A stretch of DNA of 64,000 nt from Chrysomallon squamiferum. Its lineage: Eukaryota > Mollusca > Gastropoda > Neomphalida > Peltospiridae. Numbering within the stretch: position 1 is the stretch's first letter; each line of letters begins with the position of its first letter. The notes below the pieces were generated by a model, which worked only from the letters and a program-made list of their open reading frames with translations, made no database searches and had not been told where the DNA came from. The DNA lies in assembly GCA_012295275.1 (NCBI GenBank), contig CM022667.1:10266038-10330037 (forward strand), in the 5' to 3' direction. The translations under genes were made by a program, and so were the position numbers. Shown one piece after another: positions 1-18,200 of this stretch.

Positions 1-7754
<7,754 letters not shown>

Positions 7755-7794
7755 AATGAACTTAAAATACACATATAGCGTTTTTGTATCTGTG

Positions 7795-8085
7795 ATAGTT
7801 TGAACTTTCATTGTGATAATGGATGCCTTTATTTTATTGCTATTTTGTTTTCTTGTGTGTGTGTGTGTGTGTGTTAATTTAAATTTTCACTACAATGATA
7901 CGTGATTCCTTTATTACAGTTTACATTTATTTGTAATAATTCGTATTTGTTACTAATGTTATAACTGATTACTGTAGTTTATTACATTTTTATCTTAATT
8001 TGTGATAATTTACACTTATCACTAACTTAATAATGTATTCCTTTATTTTATTGCAACTTAGTTTTCGGAAATACGTATTATCAGG
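7795..8085 (+). repeat. Degenerate repeat in the SL1 3' UTR
   Basis: Diverged units of roughly 55-65 bases built on TGTGATAATTT..CACTT and ..CCTTTATTTTATT. Related blocks follow the stop codon of every paralog: 19725-20130 (SL2), 23590-23960 (SL4, reverse), 40775-41180 (SL3) and 44040-44560 (SL5, reverse), plus the remnant at 9490-9770. Confidence 0.6.
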
Positions 8086-8684
8086 AAATTCCTGACAATT
8101 TCAGTAAATATGTGTAATCGCTGAACTGAAAGCAATGTGGCCAGAAATACTGATGGTTCAAGGGAAACAGAACGAAGGGTCAGTAGAAATCGCAAACTGT
8201 GACATTAAAGACATGCTTTCTTGTTGCTTAGAACATAACAATAAAACTGAATGGACTTTTTGGTTCAAGTTTGTTCAGCTATAGAACGACATTTGTCACC
8301 GCAAATTTAATTTTTCATTTGTGGCATTGTTTGCCTCTGGTTATCATCCAGCCTTCTTCGTGACATATCTACATAAATATATGAATATTATTACCAGTTT
8401 TAGAATGTAATAAAGTCTTATGCAGCTTAGAAATTCTTTCTGTCTATACACTCAGACTTACACGCACGCAGTCATTACTACATACGAACAGACATACTGC
8501 ATACACACATATTCATACACACACACACAAATCATGGCCACACATAGACACTGGCTAAGATAAAACCATACAATCACATTGCAAAATTACTTTATAAATA
8601 TCTTACTTATTTATATTGTTCAAAATTTAACGTATTTGTATTTATTAATTACTGATTTATTATGTTTATTTTCTCTGTAAAATT

Positions 8685-8690
8685 AATAAA
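8685..8690 (+). terminator. SL1 polyadenylation signal
   Basis: AATAAA about 0.9 kb after the SL1 stop, followed by T/GT-rich sequence (TTGCTGTACCTTGGTGGTG). The same context (TCTCTGTA..AATAAA..TTTGCT) recurs 3' of SL2, SL3, SL4 and SL5, which supports its use. Confidence 0.65.
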
Positions 8691-8819
8691 TTCTTACATT
8701 TGCTGTACCTTGGTGGTGTTTTCCATTCATATCATGTGGAGAATATGTGAAAGTCTTTCATATAAACATTTTCTGTAAACAGTAATACATTACTTATTGT
8801 ATCGCTAAATGCCCACAGC

Positions 8820-9130
8820 CCTGGAGTTATATTCAAAGTACACTGAAATAACAAGCACCTACCAACAGCTTACAGAGATCAGATTATGATGTCTCGATCT
8901 TTCGTAAAGTTTCAGTCGTGTAGCAAATATATAGTTAAGTCTTTATCTCTTGAATAGTTACTGTGTCATTGTGACAGAAGAATGTTTTTATTTTGTACAA
9001 TGTCGTTTCTGTCATGATTGTTGATTCGGTCTGCATATATATAGACGCTTGTCGCCAGATCATTCTGCCAAACAAAAGCCCGTAACATGTATTGCTCAGA
9101 AGGACGTAATTAATAGCGCTTCTCGCTTCT
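8820..9130 (-). repeat. Inverted fragment of the paralog 5' block
   Basis: Reverse-orientation, diverged copy of part of the block upstream of SL2 (11206-11580) and SL3. It carries the TTTCAGTCG, CTCTTGAATAGTTAC and GATCATTCTGCC stretches. It ends in a GTGTGC microsatellite at 9140-9205. No exon is attached. The surrounding 8713-9360 holds no other gene I can see. Confidence 0.6.
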
Positions 9131-9362
9131 CGCATATGTATGTGTGTGTGTGCATGCGTGTGTGTGCCTGCGTGTGTGTGCCTGCGTGTGTGTGCGTGTG
9201 TACGTGTGTATACACATATATATCCGATAGAGCAAAGCCAACTCGGGTAGTAACCTGCCTGAGCTAGAGATATACAGTTAAGTTTTTATCTCTTGAATAG
9301 TTAATGTATCATTCATTGTCATTTTATGAATAGTATTTTCTTACGTATGCGTACGTTTCACA

Positions 9363-9470
9363 GTTTTGATGACCCTGTCTGTGGCAGCTTTGAAGTGGAT
9401 CCTCTGAGTATAAAGATAATAGATGCAGTTTTCTAAAACAACTTGGTTTGACTTACTTTGTTTATGAAGT
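9363..9470 (+). pseudogene. Remnant of first HD exon fused to 3' UTR sequence
   Basis: Matches the [16 protein letters not shown] region of the first HD exon (compare 12745-12905). About 19 bases encoding QFQRLR are deleted, and sequence typical of the paralog 3' UTR replaces the NRFEH end. The 3' UTR-type repeat continues to about 9770. A dead rearranged fragment. Confidence 0.75.
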
Positions 9471-9833
9471 TTTCAAAAGCTAACCTTAACTTAATAAGGT
9501 GCTTCGCTAACGAGATATTTGATGCCTTTATTTTATTCTGGCTACATTTTTATTTGTGATAGTTTCTACTTGGCATAGTGATAACAAATTCCTTTATTTG
9601 ATTACCTTTTACCTTCATTTGTGATAATTTGCACTGTATTTTATTCCTCTTTCATTTATATTTGTGATAATTTACATTTTCCCTCTGATAATAAAATCAT
9701 TTTATTTGATTATATTCTGACCTTCATTCTTGATATTTGCTCTTTTCACTAACGAAATGTTTGATACCGTTATTTATTACTTCGAATGGCGAATACATGT
9801 ATATATATATCTTTCCATTGTTTTACAAAATAA

Positions 9834-9950
9834 AGGTTGAGAAATGCGAATGGACCAGAACTTTCCCCGGAAGACCCGTCTGATAAAAGTGGAGATAAGA
9901 CATCTTTGTGTACTGAGGAGAAAGACGTCCCCACGTTTGGTCCAAAATAG
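9834..9950 (+). other. Unrecognised exon-like open stretch ending in TAG
   Basis: An open frame of about 38 codons, acidic and Ser/Pro-rich (contains ELSPEDPSDKSGDK and DVPTFGPK), ends at TAG 9948-9950. AATAAA follows at 10009-10014. An AG precedes it at 9834-9836, but its pyrimidine tract is weak. It could be a terminal exon or a retrocopy tail of an unidentified gene. I do not recognise the protein. Confidence 0.3.
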
Positions 9951-10199
9951 TAGACAGAAGAGAAATATATTCTAAAAAGGAAGAGTTTTATATTCACAAA
10001 AGTGTACTAATAAAAAACAAAAGAGTGTATTATGCCAGAATATGAATATAGTGGTAGCACCTGGGAAGACACGTCAAGAGTTATAAGAATTATTTCATCA
10101 TTGCTTTGATCGAGTAGGCAGAGCTCGTCTCATCACGAAACTAGACTAGCTTAAATGTTACTTTCAAATTCCCCTATGAGAACAAGTTACGAACATTCT

Positions 10200-10275
10200 T
10201 GCTATTGATATACCCGATGGTATTTATCAAATTTCGCGTAATGCCGTTTGGACTGCAGCATTTCAACGGTTGAAA
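10200..10275 (+). mobile_element. Reverse transcriptase scrap, Ty3/Gypsy-like
   Basis: PDGIYQ at 10213-10230 and, after a one-base shift, FRVMPFGLQ at 10232-10258. Together they resemble the (T)P.G.Y.F.VMPFGL motif of LTR-retrotransposon reverse transcriptases. Frame-shifted and very short, so a dead remnant. Confidence 0.45.
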
Positions 10276-10286
10276 GAGAACTTATA

Positions 10287-10478
10287 ATAAAGAGGAAGAA
10301 GATGAAGACTAGGATAATGATGATCCAAAGGTGGAAGATTTTGATGAAGAAGAAGAAAAAAAAAAGATAAAAGAGATATTCCCAGAAGATGAAGAGCTGA
10401 ACAAGACCAAACCTATATAGACATGACATCCAAATGACATTACACATGAAAAGTACGCAGAATTCTACAAATTCCCGA
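10287..10478 (+). pseudogene. HSP90 processed-pseudogene fragment
   Basis: The + strand reads an acidic/lysine run with KVEDF, then KKKIKE, then DEELNKTKPI, stop, T, stop, HPNDITH and KYAEFYKF. This is the charged linker and start of the middle domain of cytosolic HSP90 (known motif DEELNKTKPIWTRNPDDIT..EY.EFYK). In-frame stops and missing flanks mark it as dead. No introns interrupt it, which fits a retrocopy. Confidence 0.75.
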
Positions 10479-10719
10479 AGCATTATCGAAAGTTTATTGT
10501 GTTAAAGGACTGTTAACTAACAGTAACGGTGTTAGCGAAGTGACTATTGCGATGTGTCACTAAAACGATTGAATTTCGTGGTTCGTTATGATCAGTTGTG
10601 TATTATTACATATATGTATTGTTGTATGTATGCACTATTGTATTTACCATGTATGTATATTGTATTTATCATGTCCGTATTATTGTATTTATCATGTATG
10701 TCTTATTTTTAAGTTCCTT

Positions 10720-10905
10720 GATTTACCGTCCTCCACCACTAAATAAGTATACATGTGGTCCAATAAATAATTGTACTTGTTACGTAAATATTGTGTTTTA
10801 TTTCGTGTTCATAGTGGATACTTGATACTATATATAGTTTATTCCTGTAGTATATGTAAATATATGTGTCTATAATAACGAATCGTCACAGTTTCTTAAT
10901 TACAA
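10720..10905 (+). repeat. Distal 5' block upstream of SL2
   Basis: About 185 bases closely match 31080-31255 upstream of SL3 (CCGTCCTC..CCACTAAATAAGTAT through AATCGTCACAGTTTCTTAATT). The two copies then differ: SL2 has about 220 extra bases (10906-11140) containing CGCGACAATAATCTTGG-type sequence not seen at SL3. The preceding 10480-10720 shows only TATGTATTGT-type simple sequence. Confidence 0.65.
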
Positions 10906-11205
10906 GAAAGGCGCAATCCCTAGACATGAAACGAGCCATATTTTGATAGGGTCGTTAGCACTCGAAACCTAACACCTCTTTCGTGCTTGGTCCCGCGACA
11001 ATAATCTTGGTTCAGTGCATCAGAACGTCATTTCAATACACGCACATTGCACGCGCTCCTGCGACAGCACGAGTGCACTGCGTTTGCACGTGCAGTACAC
11101 AAAAGATGTTCTTTTCATGATCCAAAGCAAGTTTTATCGCTTTATTTTAATTTATTTGGAAGCAACAAACCTTGCTACATTTTTTGGCAAAGTATTTTTT
11201 GGCTA

Positions 11206-11841
11206 AGGTCCAGACTTACGGTGCGTTCAGCACACAGCGACAGTTCCCATGGAGTCGTTCCACGGTTCTCAAAGATCATTCTGCCTAATAAAAGTCCATG
11301 ACACGTATTAATCCGGAGGCCATAACTAATACCGCTTCTCACGACCCAGGGGAACTCACAGCTTTTTGTGGGTGCGGCAGACCGAATCAATCATGAAAGA
11401 AATGATATTTTACAGACGTAAGATAAAAACATTCTTGTGTCACAGCGACACGGTAACTATTCAAGAGATAAAGTCTTAACTATGTATTTGCTACACGACT
11501 GAAACTTTACAAAAGAGCTGTAGGGTGTAGTTAGGTGATTATTATTTCAGTGTACTTTGAATGTAATGCATACCATTGCTATGTTGAATTAAGTATACAA
11601 ATCTAACGTTACTGTGCACAGACACGTAAGTAGTCTGTTGGCAATAGAGCTATTGTGAAAAAACTAGCGATTCATTCTCGTTAATATGTACAGCGAAAAT
11701 GATAAACACAAACCAAAGAAAAGATCAGCTAGATTCATGGCAGAAATAATCGCGATATAAAAAATACAACAACAAGAAAAAGAGAAGAGAAAAACGTGTA
11801 AGTTTCGGTTTAAAAAATTCACTCTCAGTACCACATAAAAC
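11206..11841 (+). promoter_or_regulatory. Conserved 5' flank / probable promoter and 5' UTR of SL2
   Basis: About 640 bases directly before the SL2 start codon are highly similar to 31330-31991 before SL3 and to 27840-28432 before the 28-kb remnant. Inverted partial copies lie at 8820-9130 and 21980-22665. Position and retention next to the first exon suggest a promoter that travels with the gene. I could not identify a convincing TATA box or start site. Confidence 0.55.
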
Positions 11842-14310
11842 ATGTCTGGATTCGGGAAGATATTCCAAGCCGGCACATTGCTTCTTAGCGTCTGTAAATT
11901 AAAGTGAGTGGTATAAAAACTACCTTCTTTTTTTTTATAATTAATTTTTTTGTTAATTTTTTTTCTATAAATCAGGATTAAAAAATAAATAAATATATAA
12001 AATAAAAAAAATAAAAAATAATAATAAGTAATAGAAAAAAATAAATAATAATAATAATAAATAAATAAAATAAAAATAAAAATAAAAAAGTAAATAAATA
12101 AATAAAATAATATAACCTCATTAAATTTAGCATTGTCTACCGCCACTAAACGGATAGTTTTATTATTTTTTTCCTCTGCATTTTCCTAGTATGGCTGTAT
12201 AACGGGGCTGACATTACTCTTTCCACCTTTTTTGTAAAGTAATAGCTACAAGAACTTTTGTTTAAGAATATGATACTGGAGAAGCCTTAGCGTTTAATTA
12301 CGATTATTCTGATATTACTCCTACTACAGCTATTACTACTTTTAGTCCTACAAGTAGTATTACTACTACTGCTTTTGTTCTTGTTGTTTTTTCTCAGATT
12401 TGGTGGAGGATCAAACAGGAAAAAGGTAATTGAATTAAGAAGGAAAAAAATGTTTTTCTTCTTCTTCTCGTTATTATTATTATTGTTATTGACAAATACC
12501 ATTTATAGCATTCTGTTATTGACAATCAGAAATCAAAAATGTATAAAGCTTCTCGCGTGGTATATTCCTCCGTACATAACATGTAAAAATATACGTATAT
12601 AAACTCATGCTTAACAATGTACACACACATATATACGTAGATACACCAATACATGCTTACGTACGATACTCAAGGGATGAGTAAAAATACATGAATATTC
12701 ACAGATATAAAATATGTATAAATACATGTACATACACATTTCAGATTTTTAATGACTCTATCCATGGCAGCATTGAAGTGGATCCTCTGAGTATAAAGAT
12801 AATAGATACAGTTCAATTTCAGAGACTTCGTTTTCTAAAACAACTTGGTTTGACTTACTTTCTTTATCCTGCAGCATCTCATAATCGATTTGAACACAGC
12901 ATCGGGTAAATTACTTTTACTTACTTAACGTGTACCTTTGGTGACAAGCAGCAATAGTCTAAATATATTCTAAATACATCCATGTTATCATGACGTCATC
13001 ACCAACAGGGCAGATCAGTGTGCTCTAAAGTTCCTTGTAGTGCTGTTGAATGATATTCAGTATCAACCGCTTGTTGTTATATATTAAGTTAGTTACTACT
13101 AATACTAATACTACCATTTAAATTAATGAATCAACTAACTGAATAATATATTATTACCACTGCTGTTGCTGTCTTTTTGTTTCTGTTTATTTATTTATTT
13201 ATATTTTAAATTTCAATTGATAGCGTTTACCATCTAGCTGGTGAGTTTGTACAGACATTAATGGACAAACAGACAGAACTGAACATAACTGAGAAAGATA
13301 AACTTTGTGTACAAATCGCTGGACTTTGCCACGACCTGGGTAATACTTTGAAATATTTCTATAAGTTGTAATACTAAATTTTGTTTAAATATTTATTTAT
13401 TTATTTTAACATTACCTTTTGTGTTAACACTGTTTTAATCTGCATAACCAAGATTAATTTAAAATTGAAATTTCCGAATATTAATAAACAATTTTAACTT
13501 TAAAATGAGGATCTTCAAAATAATATTGGGATTGTAAGTTTTCACGTTGTGCTCAGACAAGTAGAAAAATTTTTTTTAGTAAAGAAAGAAGATCAAAGAC
13601 TAGCAGAGAGAGCAAGAGTATGTAATACGTGAGCAAAGTGGAGAGGTCTGTCTGGAGTTACCAATATCAAGAATATTAAAGATAGTGGTCGTTAGATCAT
13701 AACTGTGTAGAGCAGAGTGTTTAACAGTCAGAAATAAGGATAAGATAGAGATGAGAAACTTGGGAAGAATTAAAGGTGAAGCCACGAAAGACAGGGTAAA
13801 GACATCAGGAAAGAGCCAGGGATGAAGAGCATAGAAGACAAACTCAGAGAGATGAGGCCCCACTGGAATGGACAGATGCAGAGAACGGAAGAGAACAGCG
13901 ATGTGAGAGCAACTGTTGACATGACGGTGCCGGGGAAAAAAGACCAAGAGGCAGGCAAGAGAGAGGTGACTGAATGGCATCCAAAGGATCATGCAGGAAC
14001 TGCAGATCATTCATAAAATTCTGGCGATCAAAAATGAGGAAGAAGAAGATTAAAATCATTATTTCACTTTTTTGTTCAGCAAACGAGCAGCTAATTTTGC
14101 TATCCGAATACCATCACTGTGTTATCTTTGTTTCATCTTGTTGGATGTTTTTGCAACAGCAGATTTTCAAATATTATTTTTAAACGATTTTTGTTTTATT
14201 GCAGGACATGGACCATATTCACACGTGTTTCATAATCAGTTCATTCCAAAGATACAACCAGAGAAATCAGGATCGAGTGTTAGTTTGGTTTATTTTTAAA
14301 TTTGATCTCA

Positions 14311-14371
<61 letters not shown>

Positions 14372-14482
14372 GTTGTTTATCAAACCTGACTATATCCAAG
14401 TTTCCGTCTGAAGAATGTAATGATTTATTTATTTTTCTAATTTTTCTGTTGACAATGATGATTAAATAACTATTATTAGTAT

Positions 14483-14526
<44 letters not shown>

Positions 14527-15232
14527 CTATTATTAATATATCGGCTAAAAACAATTCTTTGTCATCACGTTTTGATTCAGCTCGAGGAGGTTACTGAAAA
14601 GTTATTTGACTATTTAATTGAAGAAAACAAACTTGATCCAGAATTTGAGAAACATGGACTGAATGAAAAGGACAAAAAATTCATAAAAATGCTGATGAAG
14701 GGACTTCCTGATAAAATGGAGAAACAGGTAAGACATTAATAAACATTTATGACCTAGGATTGACTCAAGACTTTAGAAATCTGAACTGAGGCTTCACTGG
14801 TCTCAGGTTCAATCCCATTCAGTGGCCTTCTTCCTACTTTAACCTGTACGCTTATCACTACACTTAATTCCTGTCGAAACGTTTGATTGAATTTTAATTG
14901 TGAATCTGATTATTTCATCTTTTTTTTATTTATCTGATATCTGTCTAGCAATAACAAAAGATGGCCGAAATATATTTTCATTTACTTTTAGATGATTGTT
15001 TACAAACTCACACCAACTTTTGCTAGCAAAAAATGTAGTGTATCAAGAACTCTTTTATGATTATATTCTTTTTATTTTAGTTGATTTAGTTAGTTATTCG
15101 ATTTTTTTTTCAGGACTGGGAAATGATTGGCAGGGATGAAAGTAAAAGTTTTCTGTTTGAGGTAAAACGGTCAACTGTTTGTATAAATATTATCTTAATT
15201 ATAACTCTAATAACTCTATCTCTAATATTTTA

Positions 15233-15269
<37 letters not shown>

Positions 15270-18200
15270 GTAATGATAATAATAATAATAATGAAACCTT
15301 AAAAAATAAAAATAGTATCAAATTTTGATGTTTGTAATAAATAAAACATGGAATTGCTTATGTACACTTTAATAGATTTGATTTTAAAATCCTAATTAGA
15401 AGTAAAACGTAATGCTGTTTTTTTCAGATAGTTGCGAATAAAAGTAACGGGATTGATGTCGACAAATGGGATACTTTCGCCCGAGACAGCTTCATGCTGG
15501 GATTTGAAAACCGTTTTCATCATATTCGTTACATGAAGTTTGCCAAAGTTCTGGAGGCTGAAGATAAGCGATATCACATTTGTATGAGAGATAAGGTGAA
15601 ATAGTATTCATATCATCATCATCATCATCATCATCTTCTTCTTCTTCTTCTTCTTCTTCGTCTTCTTCTTCTTTTTCATTATCATTTTCATCGTCATCAT
15701 GTCGTACATCATCTTCTTCTTCCTTTTCTTTTATCATCTTCACATCATTTTCTACAATTTATATCAATCCAGAGACTTGTTATTTGAAAATCACTTTTAT
15801 TTTTAACATTTTCTGCTCCTTTTAAAGCGAAATGGAAAGCTTGTTAAATATCCAACGAATGAAATAAATAAAATAGATTATATGTAAAACTGTTATATAC
15901 TTTTGTAAAAGCCACTGATGTGCAAATGTGTTCAAATGTGTGAGTGTGTATTTGTGTTTTTATCTGATGTTTAGCTAATTACTGTGAACAGGAATAGACG
16001 CACAAGGACAAACAGACGCAAACACACATGTATATGTTTAACTGTGAAATTTATTGACAGGAGGCTCTAAATATCCTCGACATGTTTCAAACACAATATG
16101 TAATTCACAGAAATGCCGTTTGCCACAGAATGACCAAAACTTTGGAGAGCATGTGAGTTTTTTCAAACTGAAATATTTGTGCAAACTGTATTGGGGACTG
16201 AAAGCATGTAAACCGAATCCGACTTCTTTTACTTTCATAAATGAGTTATTCTTAATTTTTTCAGTTTATCAACAATATAAATCACTGTGTTTTGTAAAAG
16301 CCACAAGTACAGTAGAAAACTTGATTGAATTTGCAAAGTTGGCTGTTTAAAATGACAAATGTATTAAGTATCTGTCGGAAATTTATTATCTGCAATTCAG
16401 AATAAACGTTTTAGTTTTTCCGTTATTACTACAAGTCTATCAACTTACTGTTGTTTTCTAGGTTAGTCGAAGCTTTGATTAAAGCAAATGATTACATACG
16501 AATTAAAGGAAAAGATGGGTGAGTCTACATTTTGTATTTCATAATTATTACGAATACATGAAATATTAAGGGTGTAAAACATCAGAAAGTCAAGAATTAT
16601 TTAGCAAATATAGATATTTAAACTAAGAATCATATTAAAAATCAGGTTTTTCACTTGTTTCTTTGTTGTCCAACTCTATTCCGGTATTTATGTTGTTGTT
16701 TTTTTATGTTAATATGCATTGTCGAATTTATCTTTAGGAAAAGCATGTAATAAATATCGAAATTGAAACAAAACAAATATGTACACATTCTTTCTTCTTT
16801 ATCATATTATTTTTTTTTTGTTGTTCTTCTTTTTCTTGAGAGAAGATTTTAATAATTTTCAAGTATATTCACTTGGAATATGTGGTACATAGTAAAGTCT
16901 TCTCTAATCCATACTTGTTGTATTTTACAGAAAAGAAACAAAGATGTCTGAATGTATTGACGATCCAGTGGCCTACTGCAAACTAACAGACCGCGTGTTC
17001 GAGCAAATTCTGTTTTCTGACAGTGAAGAACTTGAAGATGCAAGAAACCTTCTGAAACGAATCGTCGAGAGAAAACTGGACAAATGTGTCCTAACAAGTC
17101 CATTGCTAACAGAAACGCAGGTTCTTTTTTATAGTTTTATTTAAAACTTCTTGATTTGTCTGAATTATTAATTGTTTTTAGTTGTTAAATGCCCGCTAAA
17201 AATGCTGCTGATGTACTCATATGCTTGGAAGCATGAAGAGTTAATTAATACTTTGGTGACACCCACCTTTTGTTCTCTCTTATTGAGGTACATAATCCAC
17301 CATAGTATTACATTTAGCCTTTTTCAATGAAATTCATTTTTCTTTTGTTTAGCTTTTTCTAAGAAAAAGAAGGAATATAACATTTGTTTGCAACAAAAAT
17401 ATAAGTTTGAACGATTGGTTGATAAAAATTCTGTAATGATAAGTAAATTCTGACGTAGTCTGTTAAACAGTTTCTAGTCAGTAGTAAACAGCAGAGAAAT
17501 AAATATTTATTTAATAAGTCATTTTTATAAAAACATCATTTTTGTTTCTTTTCTCTTTAACATTAATGATAAAAGATGCTACTTTCATTCCATAGTTTAT
17601 TTTTAACATAATTAGTAGCTAAAGACGGACCTGTACCTTGTCACGGACAGTGAAATACATACCATGACCTTTGATAAACAAGCTGTGAGAAACCAGCTCA
17701 GTGGGATACTATGTTAAAACATGTATTAGGATATTTTTTATTTGTATCACACCACTGTTATCGATATTGAATTTTAATCTATTATAAAAGATGGAAAATG
17801 AAGTGGAAAAGTTCTCACATTTGGCTTTCATTTGTTTCAGTTTAAGAAAGTCCACGATTTCCTCAGTCGCATGCCAGAAGAAGACAAACAGAAAATTGAA
17901 GACTGTTATGAAGTGGTAATGTGCAGAGAGGTTTCTTCTTCGTATTATTATTATTATTTTTGTTGTTGTTGTTGTTGTTGTTGTTGTGGTTGTGGTTGTG
18001 GTGGTGGTGGTGGTACTGTTATTTTTGTTGTTGTTGTTGTTGTTGTTGTTATTATTATTATTAAATAATGTTTCTTTTTTTTAATTTTGAATAGTTCTCT
18101 TAACAAAGTAACAAAATTAAAACAGTTTAATATAACTATTTGAGTTTTTTCAGACACATGCTGTAGTAAAAAAAATTGTATATATTTAAATGTTTGAAAT

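Noticed and set aside
13822-14016. Small gene containing [16 protein letters not shown] (also 34819-35013) and its antisense frames
   Set aside because: LINE reverse-transcriptase remnant within an intron, with stops and frameshifts nearby.
16944-17144. Stand-alone [11 protein letters not shown] small genes (also 5653, 37794 and reverse 25737, 46791)
   Set aside because: Each is an internal exon of a SAMHD1-like gene with an in-exon ATG; splice sites and phase join it to its neighbours.
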